A stretch of DNA of 64,000 bases from Streptomyces sp. RFCAC02 (GCF_004193175.1 NZ_SAUH01000001.1:3102501-3166500), one strand, 5' to 3'. Counted from the stretch's first letter, positions 27,998-37,663 are shown. Numbers and translations: made by a program. The notes: a model not told the origin generated them from the letters alone.

Positions 27998-30691
27998 CTA
28001 CCAGATCGTGTTGCTGTCCCCCTCGCCCGCGTCGGCGCCTTCGCTGGCGCCCTCGTCCGTCTCCTCGCCGGAGGTGTCCCCCTCGGATGTGCCTTCTGAT
28101 CCCTCGGTATCGCCCTCGGTGTCCCCTTCGGATCCACCGCCGTCATCGGAACAGGGGTTGACCCAGCCGCCACACGTCTCGTTCCCCGACGGTGTGGTCT
28201 GGTCGTCCGTCGGTTCCTCGGTCGGCTCCTCCTGCGTGGGATCCTGCGTCGGCCGCTCCTCCTGGGTCTCCTCCTGCGTCGGCTCCTCCGTCGGGTCCTC
28301 CTCTTCCTCCTCCGTGATCTCCGGAGTCGGGCTCTCCGCCTGGTCGTCCCAGACGACCTCGCCGAGGTCGTCCGGCGCCTCGGGGAAGTCCTCCTCCTCG
28401 CCGTTGGAGGCGGCGCTCATGAACCGCTTCCACGTCTCCAGCGGGAGGGAACCACCGTTGATCTTGTCCTTGCCGGCCGTGCCGTACATGGGGAGGAACT
28501 CGTTGGGCTGCACATCGTCGCCCTCGACGATGTCCTCCTCGGAGTCGGCCTGCCGCCACATGCCGATGGCGGTGGACAGCTCCGAGCTGTAGCCGATGAA
28601 CCAGGCGCTGCGGTTGTCGTCCGTGGTACCGGTCTTGCCGGCGATGGGGAACCCGATGTCCTTGGCCCCCATACCACTGCCCTCCTGGATCACACCGGTG
28701 AGCATGTCGGTGACCGTGTCCGCGACATCCGAGCTGAACGCCTGCTCCGGGTCCCCCTCGTGCTCGAGAACGGTGTTGCCGCCCTGCTCGACCCTGGTCA
28801 CGGAGTACGGGTCGTTCTGCTCACCGCTCGCGGCGAAGGTGCTGTAGGCACTGGCCATACGGATCGGACCCGGCGTCGACACACCGAGCGCGAAGGTGGG
28901 CACCGTGTCGTTGACCGTGCCGAGGCTGGATTCGAGGACGCCGGCGTCCACGGCCGCCTGGGCCACGGTCTGGGTGCCGATGTCCATGCCGAGCTGGACG
29001 AAGGGGCTGTTCGCCGAGACGTTCGTGGCCTGTCGCAGGGTGATGTCGCCCTGGTCACCGCCCTCGAAGTTCTCCTGCTCCCACTGCACGTCCTCGCCGG
29101 TCTCCGCGTCCTCGACCATGGCGGGCTCCCCGTCGTACGTCACGATGGGGAGGTGGTTCTCGCTGCGGTAGACGCTGTCGGGCGAGAGTCTCGTTCTGTC
29201 CTCGGGGCCTTGGTCCGGTCCCTTGTCGGGATCTCGGATGCCGTCCCGGAAGGCCGCCGCCAGGACGAACGGCTTGAACGTCGAACCGACCTGGACGTTC
29301 GGACTGTCGGCGTTGTTGAGGTAGTGCTCGAGGTAGTCCTCGCCGCCGTAGATGGCACGGATCGCGCCGTCACCCGGTTCGACGGCCGCGCCGCCGAACT
29401 GGACGTAGCGGTCCTCGGGGCGGTTCTCCGGATCGAGGTTGTTCTCGATCGTCGTCTGCACCGCCTCCTCCATCTGCTCCATCATCGTCTTGTCGAAGGT
29501 GGTCCAGATCGAGTAGCCGCCCTTGTCCAGGTCCTCCTGGGTGACCGGGTTCGCGGTCTCCTCGGTGCTGGAGATGATGTAGTGGTTCGCGAGATTGACC
29601 AGGTAGCCGATCTGGCCCTCCTGGCCCGCGCCCGGCTGGAACTCGACCACTTCGGGGAAGCCGGCCTCGATGATCTCGTCGTACTCGGCCTGATCGACCA
29701 CGCCGCCGTCGAGAAGCCGCTGCATCGCGGTGAGCCAGCGGTTCGTGGCCCGCTCCTGGCGCTCCTCGTCCGTGTTGCCGTTCTCGTCGAACGGGTCGTA
29801 CAGGTAGGGACCCTTGAGCAGACCGGCGAGGAACGCGTTCTCGCTGATGGTCAGCTCCTCCGGCTCCTTGTCGAAGTAGGCGTGCGAAGCGGCCTGGATA
29901 CCGCAGGCACCCCGTCCCCAGCAGGCACTGTTGATGTAGCCGGCGAGGATCTCCTCCTTCGACTGCTCGGCGCTGACCTTCACCGACAGCAGCAGCTCCC
30001 TGAACTTCCGCGAGAGCGTCTGGTCGGAGTTGAGGTAGAAGTTCTTCACGTACTGCTGGGTGATCGTCGAGCCCGACTGGACGTCACCGCCCCGCGCCAT
30101 GTTGAGCATCGCGCGGCCGATGCCGATCGGGTCGATGCCCCGGTCGGTCCAGAACGACTCGTTCTCGACGGCGACGACCGCGTCCTTGGTGTCCTGCGGG
30201 ATCTCCTCGGGCGCGAGCGACTGGCGGGTGATGTTCGTGTCGCTCGGGCGCGTGACGGTCATCTCGGAGCCGTCGGCCCAGTAGTACGTGTTGCTCTGCA
30301 CCTGGGCGAGGGCGTTCGCCGGCGGGATGTCGATCATCGCGTAGGCGACGCCGACGAGGCCGATGAGCATCAGGAAGAACGTCAGGGCGGACCCGAGCAC
30401 CTGGCGCCAGGACGGCACCCAGCGGCGCAGCCCCGTGTACCCGGAGCGCGGGTAGTCGATGAACCGCTTCTTGCGGACCTCCGGCTTGCCCCGGCGCCGG
30501 CCCGAGCGCTGCGCCGCGCGCCTCGCCTCGGCACGGCTGCCGTACGGGCGCTCGGCCGTCGCGCCGGGGCCGCCCTCCGACCGTGTGGCTCCCTCGGACG
30601 GCGGCGGGGGCGGCGGCCCGGCTCTGCGGCCGGACGGCGCCGCGGCCCGGCGGCCGCGGCTCGGCGGCTGCTTGCGACGGTGCTCGCTCAT
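27998..30691 (-). CDS. Class A penicillin-binding protein (transglycosylase/transpeptidase)
   Basis: A bifunctional peptidoglycan synthase of 897 residues from ATG 30691 (GAGGAG upstream; an upstream in-frame extension is rejected). A basic Pro-rich cytoplasmic tail is followed by one membrane anchor (VLGSALTFFLMLIGLVGVAYAM, about 95-117). The GT51 domain contains AVENESFWTDRGID with the catalytic Glu and GSTITQQYVKN. The transpeptidase domain has all three motifs: GSTFK (SxxK), SAN (SxN) and AGKTGTT (KTG). The C-terminal 130 residues are acidic, with Thr/Glu/Pro repeats and a small Cys pair. Confidence 0.94.
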   Translation of the reverse strand: MSEHRRKQPPSRGRRAAAPSGRRAGPPPPPPSEGATRSEGGPGATAERPYGSRAEARRAAQRSGRRRGKPEVRKKRFIDYPRSGYTGLRRWVPSWRQVLGSALTFFLMLIGLVGVAYAMIDIPPANALAQVQSNTYYWADGSEMTVTRPSDTNITRQSLAPEEIPQDTKDAVVAVENESFWTDRGIDPIGIGRAMLNMARGGDVQSGSTITQQYVKNFYLNSDQTLSRKFRELLLSVKVSAEQSKEEILAGYINSACWGRGACGIQAASHAYFDKEPEELTISENAFLAGLLKGPYLYDPFDENGNTDEERQERATNRWLTAMQRLLDGGVVDQAEYDEIIEAGFPEVVEFQPGAGQEGQIGYLVNLANHYIISSTEETANPVTQEDLDKGGYSIWTTFDKTMMEQMEEAVQTTIENNLDPENRPEDRYVQFGGAAVEPGDGAIRAIYGGEDYLEHYLNNADSPNVQVGSTFKPFVLAAAFRDGIRDPDKGPDQGPEDRTRLSPDSVYRSENHLPIVTYDGEPAMVEDAETGEDVQWEQENFEGGDQGDITLRQATNVSANSPFVQLGMDIGTQTVAQAAVDAGVLESSLGTVNDTVPTFALGVSTPGPIRMASAYSTFAASGEQNDPYSVTRVEQGGNTVLEHEGDPEQAFSSDVADTVTDMLTGVIQEGSGMGAKDIGFPIAGKTGTTDDNRSAWFIGYSSELSTAIGMWRQADSEEDIVEGDDVQPNEFLPMYGTAGKDKINGGSLPLETWKRFMSAASNGEEEDFPEAPDDLGEVVWDDQAESPTPEITEEEEEDPTEEPTQEETQEERPTQDPTQEEPTEEPTDDQTTPSGNETCGGWVNPCSDDGGGSEGDTEGDTEGSEGTSEGDTSGEETDEGASEGADAGEGDSNTIW

Positions 30692-31116
30692 GGGACAGCT
30701 ACTCCTCGGACAGACGCCATCGCCTGGTGACGGCAGACACTTCTGCTTGCTTCGACTCCCCCGACGCGCGCCCCGGATGGATGTTCGGGCGCACGGCACC
30801 ACCGACCTGGACGCCGTTTCGCGCCGTGAGGTTCCCCGCCATGGTGGTGCGCACGGCCCCAAGACTACGCAGCACCGCAATCCCCCTTGTCCACGGTGCG
30901 GGTCAATCCGCACGAAACGACCGGGTGAACCGCCGATGTGATCCCGTTCACTCACCCCCCGCTTGCCGAGAGATGGTGCCCCCTCTATCGTCAGGATGTA
31001 TCGCACCGATACATCGGGGCGGCATGACGACGACATGACCGTGCGAACGGCACGGCAGGCACCCGGACGGACAGGCAAGGCACGGCACGCGCATGAGGAC
31101 GGAGGTGGTTTCCCCG
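30692..31116. promoter_or_regulatory. Divergent PBP/padR control region with PadR-type operator
   Basis: No gene is seen in this 425-bp spacer. On the plus strand TTGCCG (30963-30968) and TATCGT (30986-30991), 17 bases apart, form a likely promoter. A perfect inverted repeat GATGTATCG-CAC-CGATACATC (30995-31015) follows within four bases, where transcription should begin. The position and the GTATCG/CGATAC sequence fit an operator for the PadR regulator encoded just downstream. Confidence 0.7.
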
Positions 31117-31758
31117 GTGAGCCGGCGGTCAGGGATTCTGGAGTTCGCCGTCCTCGGTCTCCTGCGCGAGTCCCCGATGCACGGATACGAGCTGAGGAAA
31201 CGGCTCAACACCTCGCTCGGCGTCTTCCGCGCGTTCAGCTACGGTTCCCTCTATCCGTGCCTGAAGGCCCTCGTGCAGCAGGGCTGGCTGGCCGAGGAGA
31301 GCGGCCGCCACCCGGACGACCCCCGCGCGGCCGTCCCGCTGTCCAACCGCCGCGCCAAGATCGTCTACCGCCTCACCGCCGAGGGGAAGGAACGGTTCGA
31401 GGAACTGCTCGACCAGACCGGCCCCGACGCGTGGGAGGACGAGCACTTCGGCGTCCGCTTCGCGTTCTTCGGCCAGACGTCCCGGGACGTGCGCATGCGC
31501 GTCCTGGAGGGACGCCGCAGCCGGCTGGAGGAGCGTCTCGCCAAGATGCGCGCCTCCATGGCCCGCACCCGGGAGAAGCTCGACGCCTACACCCTCGAAC
31601 TGCAGCGCCACGGCATGGAGTCCGTGGAGCGCGAGGTCCGCTGGCTCAACGAACTGATCGAGAGCGAGCGGGAAGGGCGCGACCAGCGCGAGCGACGTGA
31701 CGACCGTGACGGTGGGCGTCGGCGCGACCGGCCGCCGTCCGACGACACCACCACATAA
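31117..31758 (+). CDS. PadR family transcriptional regulator
   Basis: The 213-residue regulator starts at GTG 31117, preceded by GGAGGT. The N-terminal PadR winged helix reads [24 protein letters not shown] (about residues 5-28), with the wing in the [13 protein letters not shown] segment. A coiled-coil C-terminal domain (about 115-190, [18 protein letters not shown]) mediates dimerisation. The gene lies 55 bp upstream of ino1 in the same direction, an arrangement conserved in Streptomyces. It probably represses its own promoter through the perfect dyad at 30995-31015 and may thereby control inositol synthesis. Confidence 0.9.
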   Translation: MSRRSGILEFAVLGLLRESPMHGYELRKRLNTSLGVFRAFSYGSLYPCLKALVQQGWLAEESGRHPDDPRAAVPLSNRRAKIVYRLTAEGKERFEELLDQTGPDAWEDEHFGVRFAFFGQTSRDVRMRVLEGRRSRLEERLAKMRASMARTREKLDAYTLELQRHGMESVEREVRWLNELIESEREGRDQRERRDDRDGGRRRDRPPSDDTTT

Positions 31759-31813
31759 CCACCCCGCGACGGAGCGGGGTATGTCAAGCACACACAACAG
31801 GGAGCAAACCGGT

Positions 31814-32896
31814 ATGGGTTCGGTTCGCGTAGCCATCGCCGGCGTGGGCAACTGCGCCGCATCGCTGGTACAGGGCGTCGAGTACTACAAGGACGCCTCC
31901 CCGGACAGCCGGGTCCCGGGTCTGATGCACGTCCAGTTCGGCGAATACCACGTCTCGGACATCGAGTTCGTCGCGGCCTTCGACGTCGACGCCAAGAAGG
32001 TCGGCATCGACCTCGCCGACGCCATCGGCGCCAGCGAGAACAACACCATCAAGATCTGCGACGTGCCCCCGAGCGGCGTGACCGTGCAGCGCGGCGAGAC
32101 CCACGACGGTCTCGGCAAGTACTACCGCGAGACCATCGTCGAGTCCGACGAGGACCCCGTCGACGTCGTCCAGGTCCTGAAGGACACGAAGGCCGACGTC
32201 CTCGTGTGCTACATGCCGGTCGGCTCCGAGAGCGCCGCCAAGTTCTACGCCCAGTGCGCCATCGACGCCAAGGTCGCCTTCGTCAACGCCCTGCCGGTCT
32301 TCATCGCCGGTACCAAGGAGTGGGCGGACAAGTTCACCGAGGCCGGTGTCCCGATCGTCGGCGACGACATCAAGTCGCAGGTCGGCGCCACCATCACCCA
32401 CCGTGTGATGGCGAAGCTCTTCGAGGACCGCGGCGTCATCCTCGACCGCACGATGCAGCTGAACGTCGGCGGCAACATGGACTTCAAGAACATGCTGGAG
32501 CGCGACCGGCTGGAGTCCAAGAAGATCTCCAAGACGCAGGCCGTCACCTCCCAGATCCCCGACCGGGACCTCGGCGAGAAGAACGTGCACATCGGCCCGT
32601 CCGACTACGTCGCCTGGCTCGACGACCGCAAGTGGGCGTACGTCCGCCTGGAGGGCCGCGCCTTCGGTGACGTCCCGCTGAACCTGGAGTACAAGCTCGA
32701 GGTCTGGGACTCCCCGAACTCGGCCGGCGTCATCATCGACGCGCTGCGCGCCGCGAAGATCGCCAAGGACCGCGGCATCGGCGGCCCGATCCTGTCGGCG
32801 TCCTCCTACTTCATGAAGTCCCCGCCGGTCCAGTACTTCGACGACGTGGCCCGCGAGAGCGTCGAGCAGTTCATCCGCGGCGAGGTCGAGCGCTGA
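31814..32896 (+). CDS. ino1: Inositol-3-phosphate synthase
   Basis: The NAD-dependent enzyme converts glucose 6-phosphate to inositol 3-phosphate, the first step to mycothiol and inositol phospholipids in actinobacteria. ATG at 31814 follows GGGAG and gives 360 residues. The Rossmann motif [16 protein letters not shown] is at 4-19. The conserved catalytic-domain segments [29 protein letters not shown] and GGNMDFKN are intact. Length equals the short actinobacterial/archaeal type. A link to the thioredoxin genes of this window through mycothiol is biological context only. Confidence 0.95.
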   Translation: MGSVRVAIAGVGNCAASLVQGVEYYKDASPDSRVPGLMHVQFGEYHVSDIEFVAAFDVDAKKVGIDLADAIGASENNTIKICDVPPSGVTVQRGETHDGLGKYYRETIVESDEDPVDVVQVLKDTKADVLVCYMPVGSESAAKFYAQCAIDAKVAFVNALPVFIAGTKEWADKFTEAGVPIVGDDIKSQVGATITHRVMAKLFEDRGVILDRTMQLNVGGNMDFKNMLERDRLESKKISKTQAVTSQIPDRDLGEKNVHIGPSDYVAWLDDRKWAYVRLEGRAFGDVPLNLEYKLEVWDSPNSAGVIIDALRAAKIAKDRGIGGPILSASSYFMKSPPVQYFDDVARESVEQFIRGEVER

Positions 32897-32915
32897 CCCG
32901 ACCCCTCGCGGCCCT

Positions 32916-32971
32916 CATGCCGCGATCGGCATGAATGAGCGGCAGCCCCGGTCCGGACCCGGGGCTGCCGC
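32916..32971. terminator. Bidirectional terminator between ino1 and the alanine-racemase-like gene
   Basis: Two hairpins lie in the 86-bp convergent spacer. A perfect 7-bp stem with a 4-base loop is at 32916-32933. A 13-bp perfect GC-rich stem with a 7-base loop follows (arms 32939-32951 and 32959-32971). Confidence 0.8.
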
Positions 32972-32982
32972 CGTCTGTGCGG

Positions 32983-34014
32983 TCAGCGGTTGACGACCCG
33001 GTCGACGGTCGTGGTCGTGTGCCGCAGGATCGCCTTCAGCTCGTCCCCGACCTTCGGCCCCTGCGCCTCCGCGGGGACGAAGAGGATCGAGACCTGCATG
33101 TGCGGCGGCTCGGCGAACCAGCGCTGCTTCCCGTCCCAGACGAACGGGGACAGGTTGCGGTTCACCGTGGCGAGACCGGCGCGGGCCATGCCCTTGGCGC
33201 GCGACGTGATCGTCTGCAGGGCCTTCGGCGCCTCCAGACCGACCCCGTGCGACGTGCCGCCGGCCACGACGGCGAGCCAGCCGTCCCCCGGCGCCTTCTG
33301 CTGCCGGTACCCGAACCGGTCGCCCTTCGCCACCGGCGTCACGTCCAGGACCGCGCCCCGGTACTCGGTCGCCCCGTGGTCGCCGAGCCACAGCCGGGTC
33401 CCGATGCGGGCCCGGAACCGGGTCTGCGGGAACTGCTGACGCAGCCGCGCCAGCTCCTGCGACGTCAGGTGGCTCACGAACATCGTGTCCAGCGGCAGCC
33501 GGGCCGCCCGCAGACGGTCCATCCAGCCGATGACCTCCTCGACGGCGTCCGACCCGTCGGTGCGGTCGAGCGGCAGGTGGATGGCGAAGCCCTCAAGCCG
33601 GACGTCGTCCAGCGCCGCCTGGAGTTTCCCCAGGTCGCGCGGTGTCACGCCGTGCCGTTTCATCGAGCTCATCACCTCGACCACGACCCGCGAGCCGACC
33701 AGGCCGTACACGCCGTCGACGGACGACGCCGACCTGATCACGCGGTCGGGCAGCGGCACCGGCTCCTCGGAGCGCCGGTAGGGCGTGAGCACGAGGATGT
33801 CGCCGCTGAAGCGGTCCTTCATGGCCGCGGCCTCGAAGGTGGTGCCGACGGCGATGATGCCGGTGCCGAGGAGGTCCACCTCCTCGGCCAGGCGGTCATG
33901 GCCGAAACCGTAACCGTTCCCCTTGCAGACCGGGATCAGGTCGGGGAAGTCAGCCAGCACCGACCGCTGGTGCGCCCGCCAGCGGTCGGTGTCGACGTAG
34001 AGGGTGAGCGCCAT
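32983..34014 (-). CDS. Alanine-racemase-like PLP enzyme (fold type III)
   Basis: The 343-residue protein has the PLP-lysine motif VCKGNGYGFG (about 29-38), equivalent to VKANAYGHG of alanine racemase. A TIM-barrel pattern follows (EVMSSMKRHGV, HLPLDRT, FVSHLTSQEL), then a beta domain with the tyrosine-containing loop DRFGYRQQ. Overall identity to housekeeping Alr appears low, so the substrate is open. It lies downstream of femX, in the same direction and 99 bp away. A role in supplying or modifying amino acids for the peptidoglycan bridge is my inference; a proline-racemase-like or YggS-type activity is not excluded. Confidence 0.8.
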   Translation of the reverse strand: MALTLYVDTDRWRAHQRSVLADFPDLIPVCKGNGYGFGHDRLAEEVDLLGTGIIAVGTTFEAAAMKDRFSGDILVLTPYRRSEEPVPLPDRVIRSASSVDGVYGLVGSRVVVEVMSSMKRHGVTPRDLGKLQAALDDVRLEGFAIHLPLDRTDGSDAVEEVIGWMDRLRAARLPLDTMFVSHLTSQELARLRQQFPQTRFRARIGTRLWLGDHGATEYRGAVLDVTPVAKGDRFGYRQQKAPGDGWLAVVAGGTSHGVGLEAPKALQTITSRAKGMARAGLATVNRNLSPFVWDGKQRWFAEPPHMQVSILFVPAEAQGPKVGDELKAILRHTTTTVDRVVNR

Positions 34015-34029
34015 GGCCGATGGGACCTC

Positions 34030-34065
34030 TTCTCTGTGTCTTCGGTGTTCTCTGTGTCTTCGGTG
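34030..34065. repeat. Tandem 18-bp duplication in the femX-racemase spacer
   Basis: Two exact 18-bp copies (34030-34047 and 34048-34065) of a CT-rich unit are followed by a related GC-richer stretch to about 34090. It lies in the 99-bp gap between two minus-strand genes. Confidence 0.75.
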
Positions 34066-34113
34066 TCGGCGGCGTCTTCGGCGTCGGCGGTGGGCGTGAG
34101 GACGGCGAGCGGG

Positions 34114-35232
34114 TCAGCGACGCGACATATACATGTCGAACGCCTTGTGCAGCAGCTTGTTCAGCGGGAAGTCCCACTCACCGAGGTACTCCGCGGCCTC
34201 GCCGCCCGTGCCGACCTTGAACTGGATCAGGCCGAAGAGGTGATCCGAGTCCTCCAGCGCGTCGCCGATGCCGCGCAGGTCGTAGACGTGGGCGCCGAGG
34301 GCGTACGCGTCCTGCAGCATCCGCCACTGCATGGCGTTCGACGGGCGGACCTCGCGCTTGTGATTGGCCGATGCGCCGTACGAGTACCAGACGTGTCCGC
34401 CCACGATGAGCATCGTGGCGGCGGCCACCGGCTCACCCTCGTGCTGCGCGATGTAGAGGCGCATGCGGTCGGGGTTCTCGCGGTTCAGGGCCTGCCACAT
34501 CTGCTGGAAGTAGCTGAGCGGGCGGGGCCTGAAGTGGTCGCGCTCCGCGGTGATCTCGTACAGGTGCTGCCAGATGGGCAGGTGTTCGTAGCCGCCGCGC
34601 ACGACCTCGACGCCCGCCTTGTCGGCCTTCTTGATGTTGCGGCGCCACAGCTGGTTGAAGCCGGCGTGGACCTCTTCGAGCGACCGGCCGCGCAGCGGGA
34701 TCTGGAAGACGTACCGGGGCTGCACGTCGCCGAAGCCGGCCCCCTCGTCCTCGTCCTGCTGCCACCCCATGCGGCGCAGCCGGTCGGACACCTCGAAGGC
34801 ACGCGGCTCGATGAACGTGGCCTGGACGTCCTTCAGGCGCTTGACGTCGGGGTTCTGGATGCCGGCCTTGACGGCCGCGGCGTCCCAGCGCCGGATCACG
34901 ACGGGCGGCCCCATCTTGACCGAGAACGCGCCCTGCTGCTTGAGGTGCGCGAGCATCGGTTTCAGCCACTCCTCGAGATTCGGCGCGAACCAGTCGATCA
35001 CCGGTCCCTCGGGCAGGTACGCCAGATACCGCTTCACCCGCGGCACCTGGCGGTACAGCACCAGGCCGGCGCCGACCATCTGCCCCACCCGGTCGAACCA
35101 GCCGAGCGACTCCGAGCGCCAGGCGGACTTCACGTCGCCCCACGCCGGGACCTGCATGTGGCTGGCCGACGGCAGTGAGTCGATGTACGCCAGGTGCTCC
35201 TCGCGGCTGATGGTCCTCAGGGTCAGGCTCAT
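34114..35232 (-). CDS. femX: FemX/FemAB family peptidoglycan bridge aminoacyltransferase
   Basis: The enzyme uses aminoacyl-tRNA to add the first bridge residue (glycine in Streptomyces) to the lipid II stem peptide. ATG at 35232 with GGAGGAG upstream gives 372 residues. The FemABX double GNAT-like fold is visible: an N-terminal half with HMQVPAWGDVKSAW, and a C-terminal half with FQQMWQALNRENPDRMRLYIAQHEGEPVAAATMLIVGG and WYSYGASANHKREVRPSNAMQW. A short coiled coil is not evident. Next to class A PBP and MurJ genes it fits the envelope-synthesis theme of this region. Confidence 0.9.
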   Translation of the reverse strand: MSLTLRTISREEHLAYIDSLPSASHMQVPAWGDVKSAWRSESLGWFDRVGQMVGAGLVLYRQVPRVKRYLAYLPEGPVIDWFAPNLEEWLKPMLAHLKQQGAFSVKMGPPVVIRRWDAAAVKAGIQNPDVKRLKDVQATFIEPRAFEVSDRLRRMGWQQDEDEGAGFGDVQPRYVFQIPLRGRSLEEVHAGFNQLWRRNIKKADKAGVEVVRGGYEHLPIWQHLYEITAERDHFRPRPLSYFQQMWQALNRENPDRMRLYIAQHEGEPVAAATMLIVGGHVWYSYGASANHKREVRPSNAMQWRMLQDAYALGAHVYDLRGIGDALEDSDHLFGLIQFKVGTGGEAAEYLGEWDFPLNKLLHKAFDMYMSRR

Positions 35233-35365
35233 ACGGGGCGCTCCTCCGGTCGCCGGCTGCGTCAATCGCAGGGTCTGGCCGGAAGCCTAACGGCGCCCGT
35301 CCCGTACGGCCGCCCGTAGGGCCGGATAGTTGGCGGACGGTCCGGTCCGCGCGCCCCGGGGCGCG

Positions 35366-35680
35366 TCAGTCGAGCCAGCCGTTCCAGGGCCCGCCGTTCG
35401 CCATGCCGATGTACAGACCGATGCCGGCGGCCCCGAGTCCGAGAACCGTGAGGACGCGCTGCCCGGTCGTGGCGGAGTTCATCTGGGACCAGCCGCCCAC
35501 CAGCAGCCCGGCGATGCCGACCCAGGCGCTCAGGATGTGCAGTCCGGAGAAGATGCAGGTGACGGCTGCGATCGCCCCCAGGACGAGCGTCAGGACGGCG
35601 AGGCCGTTCTCTCTGGGGTGGGACCGGCCGTCGGTGTTCAGCGCGCGGGCCAGCGGCCCGTGATGCGCGGCCTGTGCCAT
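35366..35680 (-). CDS. Small membrane protein of unknown function
   Basis: This 104-residue protein starts at ATG 35680 with a perfect AGGAGGT ribosome binding site. A 30-residue hydrophilic N-terminus is followed by three or four hydrophobic segments ([54 protein letters not shown]). It resembles small Streptomyces hypothetical membrane proteins near rpsF. I do not recognise a function. Confidence 0.75.
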   Translation of the reverse strand: MAQAAHHGPLARALNTDGRSHPRENGLAVLTLVLGAIAAVTCIFSGLHILSAWVGIAGLLVGGWSQMNSATTGQRVLTVLGLGAAGIGLYIGMANGGPWNGWLD

Positions 35681-35877
35681 GGATGACACCTCCTGGACGT
35701 GAATGTCCTCCTTGGTCCAGGGTGCTCCCTCTTCCGGCCCGATTTCAACCGGAACGGCTGGACCGGGTACGGTGTACTGTCCGCCCCTCCGTCGCGGAGG
35801 CGGCGGGCACACGCATCACGACCCTCCTGCCACGGAACGACCGTGGCCGCCTGAGTCCGAAGGAGGTGGGTTTCCGC

Positions 35878-36168
35878 ATGCGTCACTACGAGGTGATGGT
35901 GATCCTCGACCCCGATCTGGAGGAGCGCGCTGTCTCCCCCCTGATCGAGAGTTTCCTGTCCGTCGTCCGTGAGGGCAACGGCAAGGTCGAGAAGGTCGAC
36001 ACCTGGGGCCGTCGCCGGCTCTCCTACGAGATCAACAAGAAGCCCGAGGGCATCTACTCCGTCATCGACCTCCAGGCCGAGCCGGCTCTCGTCAAGGAGC
36101 TCGACCGCCAGCTCAACCTGAACGAGTCGGTCATGCGGACGAAGGTCCTCCGCCCCGCCACCCACTGA
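35878..36168 (+). CDS. rpsF: 30S ribosomal protein S6
   Basis: A 96-residue S6 starting [16 protein letters not shown] at ATG 35878, with AAGGAGG 11 bases upstream. Conserved segments [11 protein letters not shown] and [24 protein letters not shown] identify the family. S6 binds the central domain of 16S rRNA with S18. The gene leads the rpsF-ssb-rpsR-rplI operon conserved in bacteria; the in-frame extension upstream is not coding. Confidence 0.97.
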   Translation: MRHYEVMVILDPDLEERAVSPLIESFLSVVREGNGKVEKVDTWGRRRLSYEINKKPEGIYSVIDLQAEPALVKELDRQLNLNESVMRTKVLRPATH

Positions 36169-36272
36169 GGCAGGGGAACGGCCGGGAATGTCCGGCATTT
36201 CGAGCAGCACTGTCAGTGCCGTAAGCAATCATCGCAGCAACAGCAGTTAACCCCCGCCGAGAGGTTCCCCCA

Positions 36273-36839
36273 ATGGCAGGCGAGACCGTCATCACGGTCG
36301 TCGGCAACCTGGTCGACGACCCCGAGCTGCGCTTCACCCCATCCGGTGCGGCGGTCGCGAAGTTCCGTGTCGCGTCCACCCCGCGCATGTTCGACCGGCA
36401 GACCAGCGAGTGGAAGGACGGCGAGAGCCTCTTCCTCACCTGCTCGGTGTGGCGGCAGGCCGCGGAGAACGTCGCCGAGTCCCTCACCAAGGGGACGCGT
36501 GTCATCGTGCAGGGCCGCCTCAAGCAGCGGTCGTACGAGGACCGGGAGGGCGTCAAGCGCACGGTCTTCGAGCTGGAGGTGGACGAGGTCGGCGCCAGCC
36601 TGCGCAGCGCCACGGCCAAGGTCACCCGTGCCAGCGGGCGCGGCGGCCAGGGCGGTGGCGGCGGCTGGGGCGGCCCCGAGGGCGGCGGTCAGCCCGGCGG
36701 CCAGGGCGGCCGCGGTGGCGGTCAGGGCGCGCCCGCGGGCGACCCCTGGGCCACGGGCGCGCCGGCCGGCGGCCAGGGCGGCGGCGGTGGCGGCTGGGGC
36801 GGCGGTGGCGGTGGCTACTCGGACGAGCCCCCGTTCTGA
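36273..36839 (+). CDS. ssb: Single-stranded DNA-binding protein
   Basis: A 188-residue SSB with an OB-fold (about 1-115: [56 protein letters not shown]). A flexible tail, almost entirely Gly, Gln, Pro and Ala, follows (about 122-182). The acidic tip DEPPF is the site that recruits replication and repair proteins. Lying between rpsF and rpsR, it is the main replicative SSB of Streptomyces. Confidence 0.97.
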   Translation: MAGETVITVVGNLVDDPELRFTPSGAAVAKFRVASTPRMFDRQTSEWKDGESLFLTCSVWRQAAENVAESLTKGTRVIVQGRLKQRSYEDREGVKRTVFELEVDEVGASLRSATAKVTRASGRGGQGGGGGWGGPEGGGQPGGQGGRGGGQGAPAGDPWATGAPAGGQGGGGGGWGGGGGGYSDEPPF

Positions 36840-36886
36840 CGGACGGCTCCCACCCAACTTCTGTTTGAACTCACCGGAGAGACACC

Positions 36887-37123
36887 ATGGCGAAGCCGCC
36901 TGCGCGCAAGCCCAAGAAGAAGGTTTGCGTCTTCTGCAAGGAGAAGATCTCCTACGTCGACTACAAGGACACGAACCTGCTGCGGAAGTTCATTTCCGAC
37001 CGCGGCAAGATCCGTGCCCGCCGGGTCACCGGCAACTGCACCCAGCACCAGCGCGACGTCGCCACGGCCGTGAAGAACAGCCGTGAGATGGCGCTGCTGC
37101 CCTACACCTCGACCGCGCGATAA
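36887..37123 (+). CDS. rpsR: 30S ribosomal protein S18
   Basis: A 78-residue S18 beginning [17 protein letters not shown]. The Cys pair CVFC and a later Cys in [10 protein letters not shown] make it a zinc-binding (C+) type form. Streptomyces usually carries a second S18 paralogue elsewhere that is expressed under zinc limitation. It follows ssb by 47 bp, and GGAGAG precedes its ATG. Confidence 0.96.
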   Translation: MAKPPARKPKKKVCVFCKEKISYVDYKDTNLLRKFISDRGKIRARRVTGNCTQHQRDVATAVKNSREMALLPYTSTAR

Positions 37124-37144
37124 GGAACGGGTGGCTCACGCATC

Positions 37145-37594
37145 ATGAAGATCATCCTGACCAACGAGGTCTCCGGCCTCGGCGCGCCCGGCGATGTCGT
37201 CGAGGTGAAGGACGGGTACGCCCGCAACTACCTGCTGCCCCGCGGTGTCGCCATCCGGTGGACCCGCGGTGGTGAGAAGGACGTCGAGCAGATCCGCCGC
37301 GGTCGCAAGATCCGCGAGATCGCCTCGATCGAGCAGGCCAACGAGGTGAAGACCCAGCTCGAGGGCGTCACGGTCCGGCTGAAGGTCCGTGCCGGCACGG
37401 GCGGCCGGCTGTTCGGCTCGGTCACGCCGGCCGACATCGCCACCGCCGTGAAGAGCGCGGGCGGCCCCGATGTGGACAAGCGCCGCATCGAGCTGACCAC
37501 GCCGATCAAGAGCCTCGGCACGCACCGGATCTCCGTCCGGCTGCACCCCGAGGTCGTCGCGAACGTCGGCCTCCAGGTGGACGCCGCGAAGTGA
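37145..37594 (+). CDS. rplI: 50S ribosomal protein L9
   Basis: A 149-residue L9 with the typical N-terminal domain [35 protein letters not shown] long connecting helix (about 45-80) and the C-terminal rRNA-binding domain ([15 protein letters not shown]) follow. It is the last gene of the rpsF operon and is followed by a terminator hairpin. Confidence 0.97.
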   Translation: MKIILTNEVSGLGAPGDVVEVKDGYARNYLLPRGVAIRWTRGGEKDVEQIRRGRKIREIASIEQANEVKTQLEGVTVRLKVRAGTGGRLFGSVTPADIATAVKSAGGPDVDKRRIELTTPIKSLGTHRISVRLHPEVVANVGLQVDAAK

Positions 37595-37601
37595 CCCGCG
37601 C

Positions 37602-37640
37602 GATGGCCGCGCCCCGTCCGAGCGGCGGTGCGCGGCCATC
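37602..37640. terminator. Terminator between rplI and the MATE transporter gene
   Basis: Perfect 11-bp arms (37602-37612 and 37630-37640) enclose a 17-base GC-rich loop in the convergent rplI/MATE spacer. Confidence 0.65.
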
Positions 37641-37663
37641 GGTGTGTCCGGGTAGCGCCGGCG

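Noticed and set aside
36410..37086. Out-of-frame plus-strand frames across ssb and rpsR
   Set aside because: They are shadows of the Gly-rich SSB tail, with Arg/Ala-only composition.
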